Assembly (NCBI GenBank): GCA_019638675.1
Contig: JAHBTE010000001.1
Span: forward strand, 2,450,605 to 2,514,604
Length of the DNA: 64,000 nucleotides
From: Fimbriimonadaceae bacterium
GTDB lineage: Bacteria > Armatimonadota > Fimbriimonadia > Fimbriimonadales > Fimbriimonadaceae
Direction of reading: 5' to 3'
The translations under genes and the position numbers were made by a program. Positions 8,647 through 18,150 of this stretch are shown here, in pieces (the stretch's first letter is position 1; every line of letters starts with the position of its first letter). The notes beneath the pieces were generated by a model. That model was not told where the DNA came from, made no database searches, and worked only from the letters and a program-made list of their open reading frames with translations.

Positions 8647-9504
8647 TCAGGCCGCTTTCGCCCGCATCGTACGAAGCTTTGCCACCCGTTCTTCAACCGG
8701 CGGATGGGTCATGAACAATTTGGCGAAGCCACCCATTCCCTTCAACGGATTCACGATGTACAAGGGAGCGTGAGCCGCATCGGTTTTAGTAGGAACCATG
8801 CTCGTGCCGCGCTCCAGTTTGAGCAACGCGTTGCTCAATCCATCAGGAGTTCCCGCGAACTCGGCGCCCCATTTATCTGCTTCAAATTCTCGCGCCCGCG
8901 AAACCGCGAACTGCATAATCATCGCGGCAACCGGAGCCACAATCGCCATGGCTAACAGAGCAAGGATGTTGTTGCCTTCCCCATCGTCACGACCACCCAG
9001 GCCACCAAAGATCGCGGCGAATCGAGCGAATCCGGCAAGCATAGTGATCGCACCCGCAATTGTTGCGACCACTGTCATGGTCAGCGTATCTCGGTTGCGA
9101 ATGTGAGCGATTTCGTGCGCCACCACTCCGAACACTTCATCAGGGGTGAGCAGATTTAGGAGCCCGGTGTTCACGGCAACCGCGGCATGTGATGGGTTTC
9201 GTCCGGTTGCAAATGCGTTCGGACTAGGGTCGTTCACTAAATACACTTTCGGCTTCGGAATTTTTGCTCGCTCAGCCAACACTTCCACCATCTGATGAAG
9301 ATCTGGGGCTTGCGCGGGAGAAACCTCTTGCGCGCGCGCCATGCTCAAAGCCAGCTTATCGCTATACCAGTAGCTTCCAACGTTCATAATGAGCGCAATC
9401 ACGAATGCAATGACCATTCCCGTATTTCCGCCGAGGATCTGACCCATCAGCACGAAAATACCGGTCAATGCCGCCAGCAGAACTGTTACCTTGAGTGTGT
9501 TCAT
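8647..9504 (-). CDS. htpX: HtpX-type membrane zinc metalloprotease (M48)
   Basis: Inner-membrane protease of peptidase family M48B that degrades damaged membrane proteins. Seen: two N-terminal transmembrane helices (residues about 4-20 and 26-46), the zinc site HEIAH around residues 130-134 in VFGVVAHEIAHIRNRD, two further membrane helices, and the third ligand Glu in REFEADKWGAE near residue 205. The C-terminal FMTHPPVEERVAKL is typical of the family. Length (285 aa) matches HtpX. It stands alone. Regulation by heat or envelope stress is known for the family; nothing in the DNA shows it here. Confidence 0.95.
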   Translation of the reverse strand: MNTLKVTVLLAALTGIFVLMGQILGGNTGMVIAFVIALIMNVGSYWYSDKLALSMARAQEVSPAQAPDLHQMVEVLAERAKIPKPKVYLVNDPSPNAFATGRNPSHAAVAVNTGLLNLLTPDEVFGVVAHEIAHIRNRDTLTMTVVATIAGAITMLAGFARFAAIFGGLGGRDDGEGNNILALLAMAIVAPVAAMIMQFAVSRAREFEADKWGAEFAGTPDGLSNALLKLERGTSMVPTKTDAAHAPLYIVNPLKGMGGFAKLFMTHPPVEERVAKLRTMRAKAA

Positions 9505-9616
9505 TTCGTTTCTTCAAGTTCTCACAATGCCATTGAAGAACTTGATCTATTCAACGCCTTTGAACTGAAATTTGATGCCAGATAGTCCCAAATACTCGGG
9601 GCTTGTGGCTATCCGT

Positions 9617-10633
9617 TTACTCAAATCGAAATACGAAGGCTTGCTCTTGCCCGCGCGGGGTTGCCGCCAAAACGATCACCGTGGAATTAATAGCATCAAT
9701 CACTCGAACTGGTTTATAGCTTTCACCAGCAAACTGAATATTTTCGATAGGTGTTTCCCCAGATTGATCAAGGGAAACTAACTCTTCTGTACGGTTGTAG
9801 TTCGGCTGCATGACATACTTCTTGGCGAGAATCTTGGTTCGCCCAGGATTCACGGCAAGCGGCAACATCGCGGTCATTTGATTTCCCCGCTTTTTGGGTG
9901 GAAACAGTTGAACACCCCCGCTTCGGGCATCCATGACAAACGGCGTCCAATCTGGAAATGTGCCGTCCGATTCGCTCATCAACGGAAGATTGGAGTCGTT
10001 CTGATCAGATGTTGCCCCGACGATATGTCCGTCATCAACAAATAAAGCAATTGAGCTCCGTTTCAACCCTCTCGTCATCGCAACCGCTTTGCCCGGATCT
10101 AAGCGATAAATCATTCGGGCAACGTAGCGCGTACCTGACTCATAGAGAACTTCACAGACATTCACGATGTCCACCTTGTCTGAAGTGTGAAAATCAATCA
10201 AATGACGGCTGGTAATTGACTTCAAAAAAGGATCTTTTGATTCAAATTCTAAATTTGATCTTGAACTCAGCTTTTCGAGAGTTAGGAGATCTTTTGCCTT
10301 TACCGTCACTGGCTTTTCTTCAAGTAACTTGAGTTGACGATCTGCAAGTTCAACTTGCCTAACAAAATCCGAATCCTGTTGATAAACAAACACTTGGCCG
10401 GCAATCCGAGCCAGTTGCAGATTGTCTTGCTTCAGATTTTCTGTTGCAATCAGCTCGCCCCTAAGGCTAAAACAAGTCAGCTGATTCCCTTTAATTTGAA
10501 CCATGGTACTTGCGTTTAATAAGAGCGAATCCGCTTCGCATGGCAGAAATTGAGTTGCTTTAGCAACGTATAAAAGGTGAACAGCAGCAATCATTAAAAA
10601 CCCTCTTAAATTCATTAACGTGGCAGCAACCAT
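9617..10633 (-). CDS. Exported hypothetical protein (338 aa)
   Basis: No family was recognised. A signal-peptide-like N terminus (MNLRGFLMIAAVHLLYVAKA) begins at the internal ATG at 10615, seven codons into the frame; the ATG at 10633 lies only 3 nt from a CATAAT box, so 10615 may be the real start. The rest is strand-rich, with repeated short 'I..N.L......G..' units that suggest a beta-propeller-like or sensor-like fold. The start region is shared with the divergent gene at 10672 through an AT-rich near-palindrome (CATATAATTATG), which could serve promoters in both directions. Confidence 0.65.
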   Translation of the reverse strand: MVAATLMNLRGFLMIAAVHLLYVAKATQFLPCEADSLLLNASTMVQIKGNQLTCFSLRGELIATENLKQDNLQLARIAGQVFVYQQDSDFVRQVELADRQLKLLEEKPVTVKAKDLLTLEKLSSRSNLEFESKDPFLKSITSRHLIDFHTSDKVDIVNVCEVLYESGTRYVARMIYRLDPGKAVAMTRGLKRSSIALFVDDGHIVGATSDQNDSNLPLMSESDGTFPDWTPFVMDARSGGVQLFPPKKRGNQMTAMLPLAVNPGRTKILAKKYVMQPNYNRTEELVSLDQSGETPIENIQFAGESYKPVRVIDAINSTVIVLAATPRGQEQAFVFRFE

Positions 10634-10671
10634 ATAATTATGCTCTGACTATTCATTTTCTGAATTTTTAC

Positions 10672-11340
10672 TTGGTACCAGGCGAATTCCATCTTTATCG
10701 CTACAATAAACATGGAGTGAAACAGCCTGCATCCATCATCGCAATCGCCGGATTAAGCGCGTCGGGCAAAACCACTCTCGCGCAAGATTTAGCTGAGGTT
10801 CTGAACGGAACTCTCATCAAGATGGATGACTATTACCGCGATCTGCCCGATCACCTCCACGAAGCGGCTGATTTGAACTGGGATTGCCCCCAGATGTTCC
10901 ACCTCGACCATTGGCGGAACGACCTCACCCAACTTGCTAATGGCGTTGCTACTCAAACTCCTATTTACGATTTTGTGACGAGCAAGCGAATTCGTTCACA
11001 AACCATTTCGCCGCAATCGGTGATCATCGCAGAGGGCCAATTTTCACTTCTTCCGGAAGCTTTGCCTTCTATCCCTTGCCTCAAGATTTTTGTTGATTTG
11101 CCCGTAGATCAAGCACTCAACCGCCGACTAGAGCGTGATCAACGAGAGCGAGGCAGAACTCCAGAATCAATCCTGCGCCAGTGGAACAACCATGTGATGC
11201 CATCCTGGACAGATCACGTTCAGCCAAGCTCGCTGAATGCTGATGTCCATGTCACCGGCAGTGACCCACGTTCGCAGAATATTCACAAAGTCAAGCAAGC
11301 CTTAAATCATTTGCAAGCACAATTCCGGTTCTTAGCCTAG
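10672..11340 (+). CDS. Uridine kinase-like P-loop kinase
   Basis: A 222-aa protein of the uridine kinase/phosphoribulokinase superfamily. Seen: Walker A GLSASGKTT near residues 28-36, the KMDDYYRD segment (the family's DDFY, substrate-binding region), a DxP-containing loop, and the lid region RRLERDQRERGRTPES with several arginines. It probably phosphorylates uridine or cytidine (salvage of pyrimidines), but other superfamily members act on pantothenate or sugars. The start is TTG at 10672, about 30 nt after TATAAT at 10633-10638; GTG at 10717 is an alternative that shortens the N terminus by 15 residues. Confidence 0.8.
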   Translation: MVPGEFHLYRYNKHGVKQPASIIAIAGLSASGKTTLAQDLAEVLNGTLIKMDDYYRDLPDHLHEAADLNWDCPQMFHLDHWRNDLTQLANGVATQTPIYDFVTSKRIRSQTISPQSVIIAEGQFSLLPEALPSIPCLKIFVDLPVDQALNRRLERDQRERGRTPESILRQWNNHVMPSWTDHVQPSSLNADVHVTGSDPRSQNIHKVKQALNHLQAQFRFLA

Positions 11341-11392
11341 AATTCTGGGAACAACTTTAGCTAACATCTCCGTAGCCTTTCTGGTAATTGCC

Positions 11393-14300
11393 ATGACATT
11401 TCTCCCAATCATCGCGGCGGCTGGGCTCTCTGCCTTGCAAATCCCGCCCACCGCACCACATGAATTCATCGGCGCTCATTCGTTAGCGCTCAGCCCAGAC
11501 GGAAAAAATCTCGCATTCTCCTACCGCGGAGACATCTGGGTTTGCAACAGCGACGGAGGCAAAGCCACACCTCTCACTGATAACGTCGAAATGGACGACA
11601 ATCCAGTTTGGAGTCCAGATGGAAAGTGGATTGCATTCGCAACGGATCGCAACGGCAACTGGGATATTTACGCAGTGCCGCTTGAAGGCGGTGAAACCGT
11701 TCAGCTCACTTTTGGTAGCTTCACCGAGATCCCTTGCTCCTGGGAAGGCAACCTCATCACGATGGATGCCGCAATTGATAAAGGTAGTGCAGGGATTTAC
11801 ACATTAGATGTCACCAATCTGCGGTTAAACGAACTGTTTGTTACGAACTTCCGGCTTGACACACCTGTTCTTTCACCTGATGGAAAAACGGTTGCCTTTA
11901 CCCACAAGTCGATGTTTCCGTTTTACCGACCTCGATACGAGGGTTCCGGTGCTGCTCAACTCTGGACAATTGGAGCAGATGGCAAAAACCGCAAGATGAT
12001 CCGCTCAACGCGGTTCCAGCACCTCTGGCCGCAGTTCGGGCCAGATGGAAACATCTACACAGTCACGGTTACTGAGAAAACCCCGAGTTCACACAATATT
12101 GATGAACATCCGACCATGTTCGTGGATAACGTAAACCGAACTCCGAATATCTACCGCGTGGATATGAATGGCAAAGCCACTCGCATCACGAATCAAGTCG
12201 GTGGTGATGGAACACGATATCTTTCAGTTGCTAGCAAAACCGGGGAAATGGTGTTTGAATCCGATGGTCGCATCATGAAGGTCACTCCGGGCAAAGGAAA
12301 CGACGGAGCAAGCGTCAAGGCGATTACCGTCACGGGAATTCTCGATGACAAAGGTCGAAACACGAGCCGAAACGTCATCACCAGTGGCGCAGCCGAGGCG
12401 ACTGTTTCACCTGACGGCAAAAATGTCGTTTTTCAAGTAAATCGTGAACTGTTCAGTGTTCCAACCACCAAAGGCAAGGGGCCAAACGGAGCCGACGCCA
12501 AGCAAGTCACTGACTTCGCTGGTTCGGATACTCAACCGATCTACTCGCCAGATGGAAAGTTTGTGTACTTCACCAGCGACCGGGACGGAGCGCTTTCGCT
12601 CTACAAATACAACGTCGCCGATGACTCAATCGCGATTGCTCACAAAACGACCACTGATATTCAGGGGATCTCGGTCACCCCAGACAAGAAATCTCTTGTT
12701 TACTGGGTGAACGGACGTCAGGGTGGTCTTTTCACTCTTGCATTTGACACAGGCAAGACCACGCGAGTTCTGGATAAGCCATATCTTCAACAATATGCGT
12801 TTTCTCCTGACATGCGTTACATCGCATACGTTAAAACCCTCATTAACTCAGGGTTTAAGTATTGGGAAAATAAAACTAACGTTTGGCTTAGAGAAATTGC
12901 AACTGGTAAGGAAATCAACGTTACAAAGCTTAATTCGACGGACAATTCGCCTGAATGGTCTGCCGACGGCAAGTACCTTTACTTCTACAGTGATCGTGGC
13001 CCAACAGGAATCTTTATCTGCCCCGCGCAGCAAGAAGATGCTCCAAGCAACATCATTGAACTCAAGTACACAAAACCTGAAGGAACCGTAACCGTTGATT
13101 TTGACTTCAACCATCCCGAAGACCGCATCCGTCCGTTTGTGAACGGAGCTCAACCAGGCCAACTGTACAGCGATAAAGAAAAGGGAGACCTTTACTTTAT
13201 CAAGGGTAATAACATCACGCGGGTTGGTTACGATGGTGAAAAGGAAGCTCAAGTTTCCCGAACTGGCGCAACCTCGTTTGAAGTTCTTGGTGATACCAAC
13301 AGTCTGTTCTACGTGACAGGCGGCGTTCCAACCATTCAAAACATTCGACAGCCGAACATGCCGACAACTGCAGTGGAATATCGCGCAGTTTGGATGCGTG
13401 ACTTGGTTGCGGAACGAAAGGCCGCGTTCCATGAGTTCTGGCGAACTTACAACCAAAACTTCTACGATGAATATTTCCATAGACGCGACTGGGCGAAAAT
13501 CCGCGACCGGTACCAACCACTACTTGATGGCGTTGCTCACCGACGCGAAATGTCTAACCTGCTCAACTTTATGGTAGGCGAGCTCGAAAGTAGCCACTCC
13601 GAAGTCAGCCCGGCATTTGGAGGAGAACGGTCAGAAACCACCGCTCACCCAGGCTTTACGATTGATTACAGCTACACAGGCCTTGGTGTCCGAGTCAAAG
13701 ATGTTCCGGCAAACTCGCCTGGCTCTTACGCAAAAACCAAGATCAATCCCGGCGACTACGTGATGAAAGTCAATGGTCAAAGTGTTCGAGCTGATCAGAA
13801 CTTCTTCAAAATCCTGACTGCTGAGCAAGGCCGCGACATGACCTTTATGGTGAACTCCAAACCATCCATGGATGGAGCCCGTGAAGTCAAGTACCGAGCG
13901 ATTTCTGCTGGCGCTTTCGGGCAAATCCTTTATAACAACCGTATTGAGTGGCGACGTGAATACGTTGAAAAACTCAGTAACGGCCTGGTCACTTATGTTC
14001 ACATCGCAGGGATGGGTGGAGGAAACCTCAACACATTCAACGCAGAGATGTGGGAGTACATTCAGGGCAAAGAAGGCGTGATTATTGACGTCCGTGAAAA
14101 CGGTGGCGGAAACATTGCCGACGTTCTCATTGATGCTCTCGAGCGCAAAATGCATCTGCGGTACGTTCCACGAGACCAAGATGAAGTTCCAGGTCCAGGT
14201 CAGCTCTGGGGCAAACCCACAGTGGTGATGCATGCTGAAACTAGCTTCAGCAACGCGGAAATGTTCCCTGCGGCCATGAAAACTCTTGGGCTCGCCACTC

Positions 14301-14542
14301 TGGTTGGAATGCAAACTCCTGGCTACGTGATCTATACCTACGGCGGAGTTCTTGTCGACGGTACGGTCATCCGACTCCCATCCACTGGCTCTTACCGTGT
14401 GGACGGATCGCCACTTGAAAATATCGGTGAAAAGCCTGATATCGAAGTGGATATTGATCCTGATCAATACTTCCGTAACGAAGATCCTCAGCTCAAGCGA
14501 GCGGTTGAGGAAGTCATGAAGCAGATCGGCAAGAAAGGTTAG
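11393..14542 (+). CDS. Tricorn-type protease (beta-propeller, PDZ, S41 domains)
   Basis: A 1049-aa homolog of the Tricorn protease, which cuts oligopeptides made by larger proteases. N-terminal residues 1-16 may be a signal peptide. Residues about 25-600 carry repeated 'LSPDGK..AF' and 'SPDGK.I.F.SDR.G' blades of WD40-like propellers. A core domain follows with GELESSHSEV (probable catalytic His near residue 733), a PDZ domain (residues about 760-850) and the S41 fold with DVRENGGGN and SFSNAEMFP, whose Ser near residue 950 is the expected nucleophile. Length is close to archaeal Tricorn (1071 aa). It is followed by a strong terminator and appears to be a single-gene unit. Confidence 0.93.
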   Translation: MTFLPIIAAAGLSALQIPPTAPHEFIGAHSLALSPDGKNLAFSYRGDIWVCNSDGGKATPLTDNVEMDDNPVWSPDGKWIAFATDRNGNWDIYAVPLEGGETVQLTFGSFTEIPCSWEGNLITMDAAIDKGSAGIYTLDVTNLRLNELFVTNFRLDTPVLSPDGKTVAFTHKSMFPFYRPRYEGSGAAQLWTIGADGKNRKMIRSTRFQHLWPQFGPDGNIYTVTVTEKTPSSHNIDEHPTMFVDNVNRTPNIYRVDMNGKATRITNQVGGDGTRYLSVASKTGEMVFESDGRIMKVTPGKGNDGASVKAITVTGILDDKGRNTSRNVITSGAAEATVSPDGKNVVFQVNRELFSVPTTKGKGPNGADAKQVTDFAGSDTQPIYSPDGKFVYFTSDRDGALSLYKYNVADDSIAIAHKTTTDIQGISVTPDKKSLVYWVNGRQGGLFTLAFDTGKTTRVLDKPYLQQYAFSPDMRYIAYVKTLINSGFKYWENKTNVWLREIATGKEINVTKLNSTDNSPEWSADGKYLYFYSDRGPTGIFICPAQQEDAPSNIIELKYTKPEGTVTVDFDFNHPEDRIRPFVNGAQPGQLYSDKEKGDLYFIKGNNITRVGYDGEKEAQVSRTGATSFEVLGDTNSLFYVTGGVPTIQNIRQPNMPTTAVEYRAVWMRDLVAERKAAFHEFWRTYNQNFYDEYFHRRDWAKIRDRYQPLLDGVAHRREMSNLLNFMVGELESSHSEVSPAFGGERSETTAHPGFTIDYSYTGLGVRVKDVPANSPGSYAKTKINPGDYVMKVNGQSVRADQNFFKILTAEQGRDMTFMVNSKPSMDGAREVKYRAISAGAFGQILYNNRIEWRREYVEKLSNGLVTYVHIAGMGGGNLNTFNAEMWEYIQGKEGVIIDVRENGGGNIADVLIDALERKMHLRYVPRDQDEVPGPGQLWGKPTVVMHAETSFSNAEMFPAAMKTLGLATLVGMQTPGYVIYTYGGVLVDGTVIRLPSTGSYRVDGSPLENIGEKPDIEVDIDPDQYFRNEDPQLKRAVEEVMKQIGKKG

Positions 14543-14550
14543 GCCGATAC

Positions 14551-14590
14551 AAAAAATCCCCGCTCTAAGTTGAGCGGGGATTTTTCTTTT
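14551..14590. terminator. Bidirectional Rho-independent terminator
   Basis: A 10-bp stem (14556-14565 with 14572-14581) and 6-nt loop, with a T-run after it on the plus strand and an A-run before it. It lies between convergent genes and can serve both. Confidence 0.9.
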
Positions 14591-14591
14591 A

Positions 14592-14972
14592 CTACGGCAG
14601 AATCATCCAAGCAACGCCATCCCACCGATCTAAGTGGGCTTCGACTAGATTAGAGTCGCCAATAAACTGGACATCGAGCGTGACTTCATCGTGCCAGCCA
14701 GAAACAAGCCCTATATTCGTGAACCGCTTTGTAAATGAAGTGCGCCGAACCCCGTCCGGATAAATCGTCACACCTTGCTTGCGTTCCGCGAGCCCGCACT
14801 GGCCAGCAATCTGGCTGATGGATTCAAATTCAACTGAAGAAGACGGCATACTGCCGTACCAGCATTCTTCGGCTTGCTCGATAGATAACCCACCCGCGTA
14901 GTTGTAGCCGCACACAGCAATCGCGATTGACATTGTAGCCAACAGCCCGTATTTCGTCCACTTGGCAACCAT
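14592..14972 (-). CDS. Exported or membrane-anchored hypothetical protein (126 aa)
   Basis: Not recognised. An N-terminal hydrophobic segment (YGLLATMSIAIAVCGYNYAGG, residues 8-28) is a signal peptide or anchor; the Cys at about residue 21 does not sit in a good lipobox. The rest has four cysteines or so and ends in strand-like segments (VTLDVQFIGDSNLVEAHLDRWDG). It converges with the Tricorn gene and shares its terminator. Confidence 0.6.
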   Translation of the reverse strand: MVAKWTKYGLLATMSIAIAVCGYNYAGGLSIEQAEECWYGSMPSSSVEFESISQIAGQCGLAERKQGVTIYPDGVRRTSFTKRFTNIGLVSGWHDEVTLDVQFIGDSNLVEAHLDRWDGVAWMILP

Positions 14973-15052
14973 AGCTTAATTACCTGGTGGTTACAGTATG
15001 CGTTGCAGAACGATAATCTGTTTGTGCAGATTGCGATAATTGATATTGAGTG

Positions 15053-15071
15053 CCACGGGTGAAACCCGTGA
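15053..15071. terminator. Short perfect hairpin, possible terminator
   Basis: A 7-bp perfect stem (CACGGGT/ACCCGTG) with a 3-nt loop, 8 bases past the amidohydrolase stop codon. It lacks a T-run, so it may only protect the 3' end of the operon mRNA. Confidence 0.35.
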
Positions 15072-15078
15072 TTCAAAA

Positions 15079-16563
15079 CTAAATCGTTCTCTTTCCTTCT
15101 TTGTAAACCGCAACAATCTCCCCATCGGTTCCCCCCTGACGCACCTGGAAATCTGCCCGATATCCAACCTCAATCTTCCCAAGCTCATCTGCTTCAAAAT
15201 TGGCTACCGCCCCGCCGTGCGTGTAGAGGTCAATCCCTTCTTCAATCGAAACGGCTTCCGCCTCTGAAAACCCTTCTGGGCGGTTGGTTGCCGAACGAAT
15301 CCCGTTCCAAGGATCGCCGGCAACAATTGGACGATCTGAGTTAAACGAAAGCGATATGCCTGCGTCCAAAACGCTTCGGACGCGTTTGAGATTTTGCCAA
15401 ATCCCATCTGGCAACTGCGCTCGGTACGCATGACCAAACCGATACAAGAACTCAGGTTGCATCGTCACGTGCGAACCCAGTTTTGCCATGCGCTCAATTT
15501 GAGCATCGCTTAAAATCATCGCGTGCTCAATCCGGTGAATCTTTGGATCGCGGGTTTTTTCATACGCTTCCATCACCAAGTCGGTGGAACGGTCGCCAAT
15601 CGTATGTACGGAACACCGCCAACCTGCGGCATCAATATCGGCAATGATCTGCGCAAGTTTTTCGGGTGAATAAATCAGTCGCCCCTGCCCGCCCGTCGTG
15701 ACAAATCTATCGTAAATCGCGGCGGTTGCGCTCCCGATTGCGCCATCAGCAAATACTTTGAGCCCCAGCACTTTACACTTGGATTCATCCATCGCCGAAA
15801 TCAATTCTTGGAGCAAAGTTGGTTCAATCGCGCCATTTCCTAGAACTTCGCGCCACTGCATATACATCCGTAGCCGAATCTTGCAGCCTTGCTCACTCGC
15901 TAATCGGTAAGCCTGAAGTTCTTTCGCCAAATCCCAGCGACCGGTCATCATGTCAGTCGCGCTAGTGATCCCATACCCGGCCATGGATTCCCCAGCGCGC
16001 AGAATTCCCGCGACCATTTCATCAAGGCTTGGCTCAGGAGCCTTGCTCGTCACTCGTTCGTGGGCTTTTTCGAGCAGAACCCCTGTGAGTTCGCCGTTTT
16101 CATCGCGGACGTACTCTCCGCCTTCCATGTCCGGAGTTTCGTGTTCGACTCCAGCGGCTCGCAATGCCGCCGTGTTTGCCACGCTGGCATGACCGTTTGA
16201 ATGCCGGAGCAAGATCGGCACTTCGTTGGAAACCATATCGAGTTGATGGCGACTGAGGTGCGATCCCCAGCGGTTCTGATCGTACTGAGTTGCGTGGAGC
16301 CATTGCCCAGGTTCGATATTGGGAAGCCAGTCTCGAACCGCGTCCAAAACTTCTCCTTCCGTCCAGCAGTCGCTTAAGTTTAGTTTGAGCAGGTCAAGCC
16401 CAGTTGGCAGAATGTGGCAGTGGGCGTCAATAAATCCGGGCATGATCGTATGCCCAGCCCATTCTCCGCCTTTTAAGTCGCCCCCGACTTGGCTGAATCG
16501 CCCATTTTCAACTGCAAACCCGGTCACATCTCCGGGCCACACTTTTGCATCACTCACTACCAT
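15079..16563 (-). CDS. Amidohydrolase of the YtcJ (Amidohydro_3) family
   Basis: A 494-aa metal-dependent hydrolase of the TIM-barrel amidohydrolase superfamily. Seen: metal-binding HxH in GFIDAHCHILPTG (near residue 48), LGLKVFADGAIGS (the family's Lys-equivalent strand), VHTIGDRST and HRIEHAMIL with later histidines, and FNSDRPIVAGDPW with the C-terminal Asp. These are the YtcJ subgroup features. Substrate is unknown; members act on amides, hydantoins and related compounds. It is the last gene of a five-gene overlapping minus-strand operon and overlaps the oxidoreductase upstream by 14 bp. Confidence 0.9.
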   Translation of the reverse strand: MVVSDAKVWPGDVTGFAVENGRFSQVGGDLKGGEWAGHTIMPGFIDAHCHILPTGLDLLKLNLSDCWTEGEVLDAVRDWLPNIEPGQWLHATQYDQNRWGSHLSRHQLDMVSNEVPILLRHSNGHASVANTAALRAAGVEHETPDMEGGEYVRDENGELTGVLLEKAHERVTSKAPEPSLDEMVAGILRAGESMAGYGITSATDMMTGRWDLAKELQAYRLASEQGCKIRLRMYMQWREVLGNGAIEPTLLQELISAMDESKCKVLGLKVFADGAIGSATAAIYDRFVTTGGQGRLIYSPEKLAQIIADIDAAGWRCSVHTIGDRSTDLVMEAYEKTRDPKIHRIEHAMILSDAQIERMAKLGSHVTMQPEFLYRFGHAYRAQLPDGIWQNLKRVRSVLDAGISLSFNSDRPIVAGDPWNGIRSATNRPEGFSEAEAVSIEEGIDLYTHGGAVANFEADELGKIEVGYRADFQVRQGGTDGEIVAVYKEGKRTI

Positions 16564-17884
16564 TGTTGATCTCCTCTACTACTCGTTCGGCGCTTTCGAG
16601 CGCACCTTCAATAAATCCCATCCAATCACACGCCCAGTCACCTGCGAAGTGAATCTTTCCATAAGGTTTGAAACGTCCTGACTCCCTCCCCAAATCTGGG
16701 GAGGGGCTGGGGAGGGGTTTATGTGAATAAGGCGCATTTCCAACTGGATAATAAGGAAACGCGCCGCCTGCATATTCATCTGAAACCCAATCGTGAACCG
16801 CACCAGCTGTAAAAGATTCTTGAGCCTCTGGATGCACCTGAGCAATTGACTTCAAAACCACATCAACTGGGCTGGATTGCTCCATGAGCTGAATCGCTTC
16901 TGCCCCGCAAACATAGACCCCGAGTGCATTAAGATTTCCGCGCCCGATTTCCCAAGTTTGCTGAAATGCAAGGTCACCCAACATCCGGCCTGTCCAGTTT
17001 TTATCGCGCCACCATGCGTTTTTAAACTGCAAAACGAGTTTTACAGCTCGTGCCATTTTTGCCGACGGGAGATGGAAAACCCACGAAAGATCGAACGAAA
17101 CAAAACTACCTTCTGGCGGTGCAAGAGAAATTTGAGATTCGACGTCGAGAACCTTTTCTACAGCGCTGGTAGGTAATGCCATAACAACTCGGTCAAAAAT
17201 ATGAGTTGAGCCGTTCCTTTCGATCACTTCTCCTTGATCAGAAACGTGTTGGATCGGCGAATCCAGCCTCACATCTTGTAATTTCGCCGCCATGCGTTCG
17301 CAAAGTTTTCCTCCCCCGCCAGCAATGCGGTAGAGGCTCATGTCCCCGTCTTCACGGTCAAGATAATGCGCGTAGCTTTCAAGCCATCCGTGCAAGCTGA
17401 CTTCGGAAGTGTCTTCACCTTCATCACTGCGCGTAAACGATTCCACCCACCAGCGACCTCGCACACTTTCACAAATTGAATCTAGCCAAGCCCCGAGAGG
17501 TTGATCCTCCCCTATTTCTTCTCCATTTTTGCGCTTGGCAATCAGGGATGCAGCCTCTTCATGAACCAAGTTAGCGTCCCGAGCCGCATCGGGCCAGACT
17601 TGATTCTCCGTCGCGAATTCGCCTTGATAAACCACCAACCCCGGCCATTGCGAGCTCTTTTCCGGAGCAACTCCGAACTCCCGGAGCAAACGAATCACCC
17701 GGTGATGATCTGCGTCAATCCATTCGCCGCCTGCCTCGTAGTAGCCATCGCCCATCTCGATGGTTTGCATTCGCCCGCCGACGCGGTCGCGTGCTTCAAA
17801 AACTGTGACTTGATGTCCGGCTTTTTCGAGAAGCATTGCGGCTCTCAGGCCCGCGATCCCGGCCCCTACAACCCCGACCTTCAA
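16550..17884 (-). CDS. FAD-dependent amine oxidase-like oxidoreductase
   Basis: A 444-aa flavoprotein. The N-terminal dinucleotide fold reads GVVGAGIAGLRAAMLLEKAGH and FEARDRVGGRM, and the C-terminal FAD motif is KIHFAGDWACDWMGFIEGALESA; both are typical of the monoamine oxidase/phytoene desaturase group. Between residues about 388 and 405 it contains KPLPSPSPDLGRESGRF, which is the translation of an inserted intergenic-type palindromic repeat (16681-16718) that keeps the frame. Related enzymes go almost directly into the VGRIHFAG motif. The ATG overlaps the stop of the upstream gene by 4 bases. Substrate is unknown; amines, or pathway intermediates of the neighbouring prenyltransferase, are possible. 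Confidence 0.88.
   Translation of the reverse strand: MKVGVVGAGIAGLRAAMLLEKAGHQVTVFEARDRVGGRMQTIEMGDGYYEAGGEWIDADHHRVIRLLREFGVAPEKSSQWPGLVVYQGEFATENQVWPDAARDANLVHEEAASLIAKRKNGEEIGEDQPLGAWLDSICESVRGRWWVESFTRSDEGEDTSEVSLHGWLESYAHYLDREDGDMSLYRIAGGGGKLCERMAAKLQDVRLDSPIQHVSDQGEVIERNGSTHIFDRVVMALPTSAVEKVLDVESQISLAPPEGSFVSFDLSWVFHLPSAKMARAVKLVLQFKNAWWRDKNWTGRMLGDLAFQQTWEIGRGNLNALGVYVCGAEAIQLMEQSSPVDVVLKSIAQVHPEAQESFTAGAVHDWVSDEYAGGAFPYYPVGNAPYSHKPLPSPSPDLGRESGRFKPYGKIHFAGDWACDWMGFIEGALESAERVVEEINNGSE
16681..16718 (-). repeat. Palindromic repeat inserted in frame in a coding sequence
   Basis: ACTCCCTCCCC-AAATCT-GGGGAGGGG followed by CTGGGGAGGGGTT is the same element as the intergenic copies elsewhere in the window. 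Here it lies inside the FAD oxidoreductase gene without breaking the frame. Confidence 0.85.
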
Positions 17885-18150
17885 GGTTCTTCCGCCTTCG
17901 CCTTCTGACCCGCTCGCATCGCAAAGTCAAGAATTTGGGTTGCTACCACTAGGCCCGCCAGAACCCCTACGATCCAAATGGGCCACTCTAACGAAAATCC
18001 GATCATCGCAATCGCTAACACAATAAATGCGAAACCCATCAATTTGGCTCTCACTGGCTCTTTTTTGAAACGGAAAACCCAACTCACGGCAAGCAACAGT
18101 GAGATCGCCGCGCCCCACTGCAACAATCCTGTCAACTCTTTAATGTCCAT
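17881..18150 (-). CDS. Small three-helix membrane protein (89 aa)
   Basis: Not recognised. Three hydrophobic segments (about residues 8-25, 37-53 and 57-75) and a basic/acidic tail (RAGQKAKAEEP). It overlaps the upstream aldo/keto reductase-like gene by 11 bp and the downstream oxidoreductase by 4 bp, so it is an integral operon member. It may be a membrane anchor for a neighbouring enzyme, but no direct evidence shows that. Confidence 0.75.
   Translation of the reverse strand: MDIKELTGLLQWGAAISLLLAVSWVFRFKKEPVRAKLMGFAFIVLAIAMIGFSLEWPIWIVGVLAGLVVATQILDFAMRAGQKAKAEEP

Noticed and set aside
13631-14467. 278-codon minus-strand frame inside the Tricorn gene
   Set aside because: Antisense shadow; the plus-strand gene has complete domains through this part.
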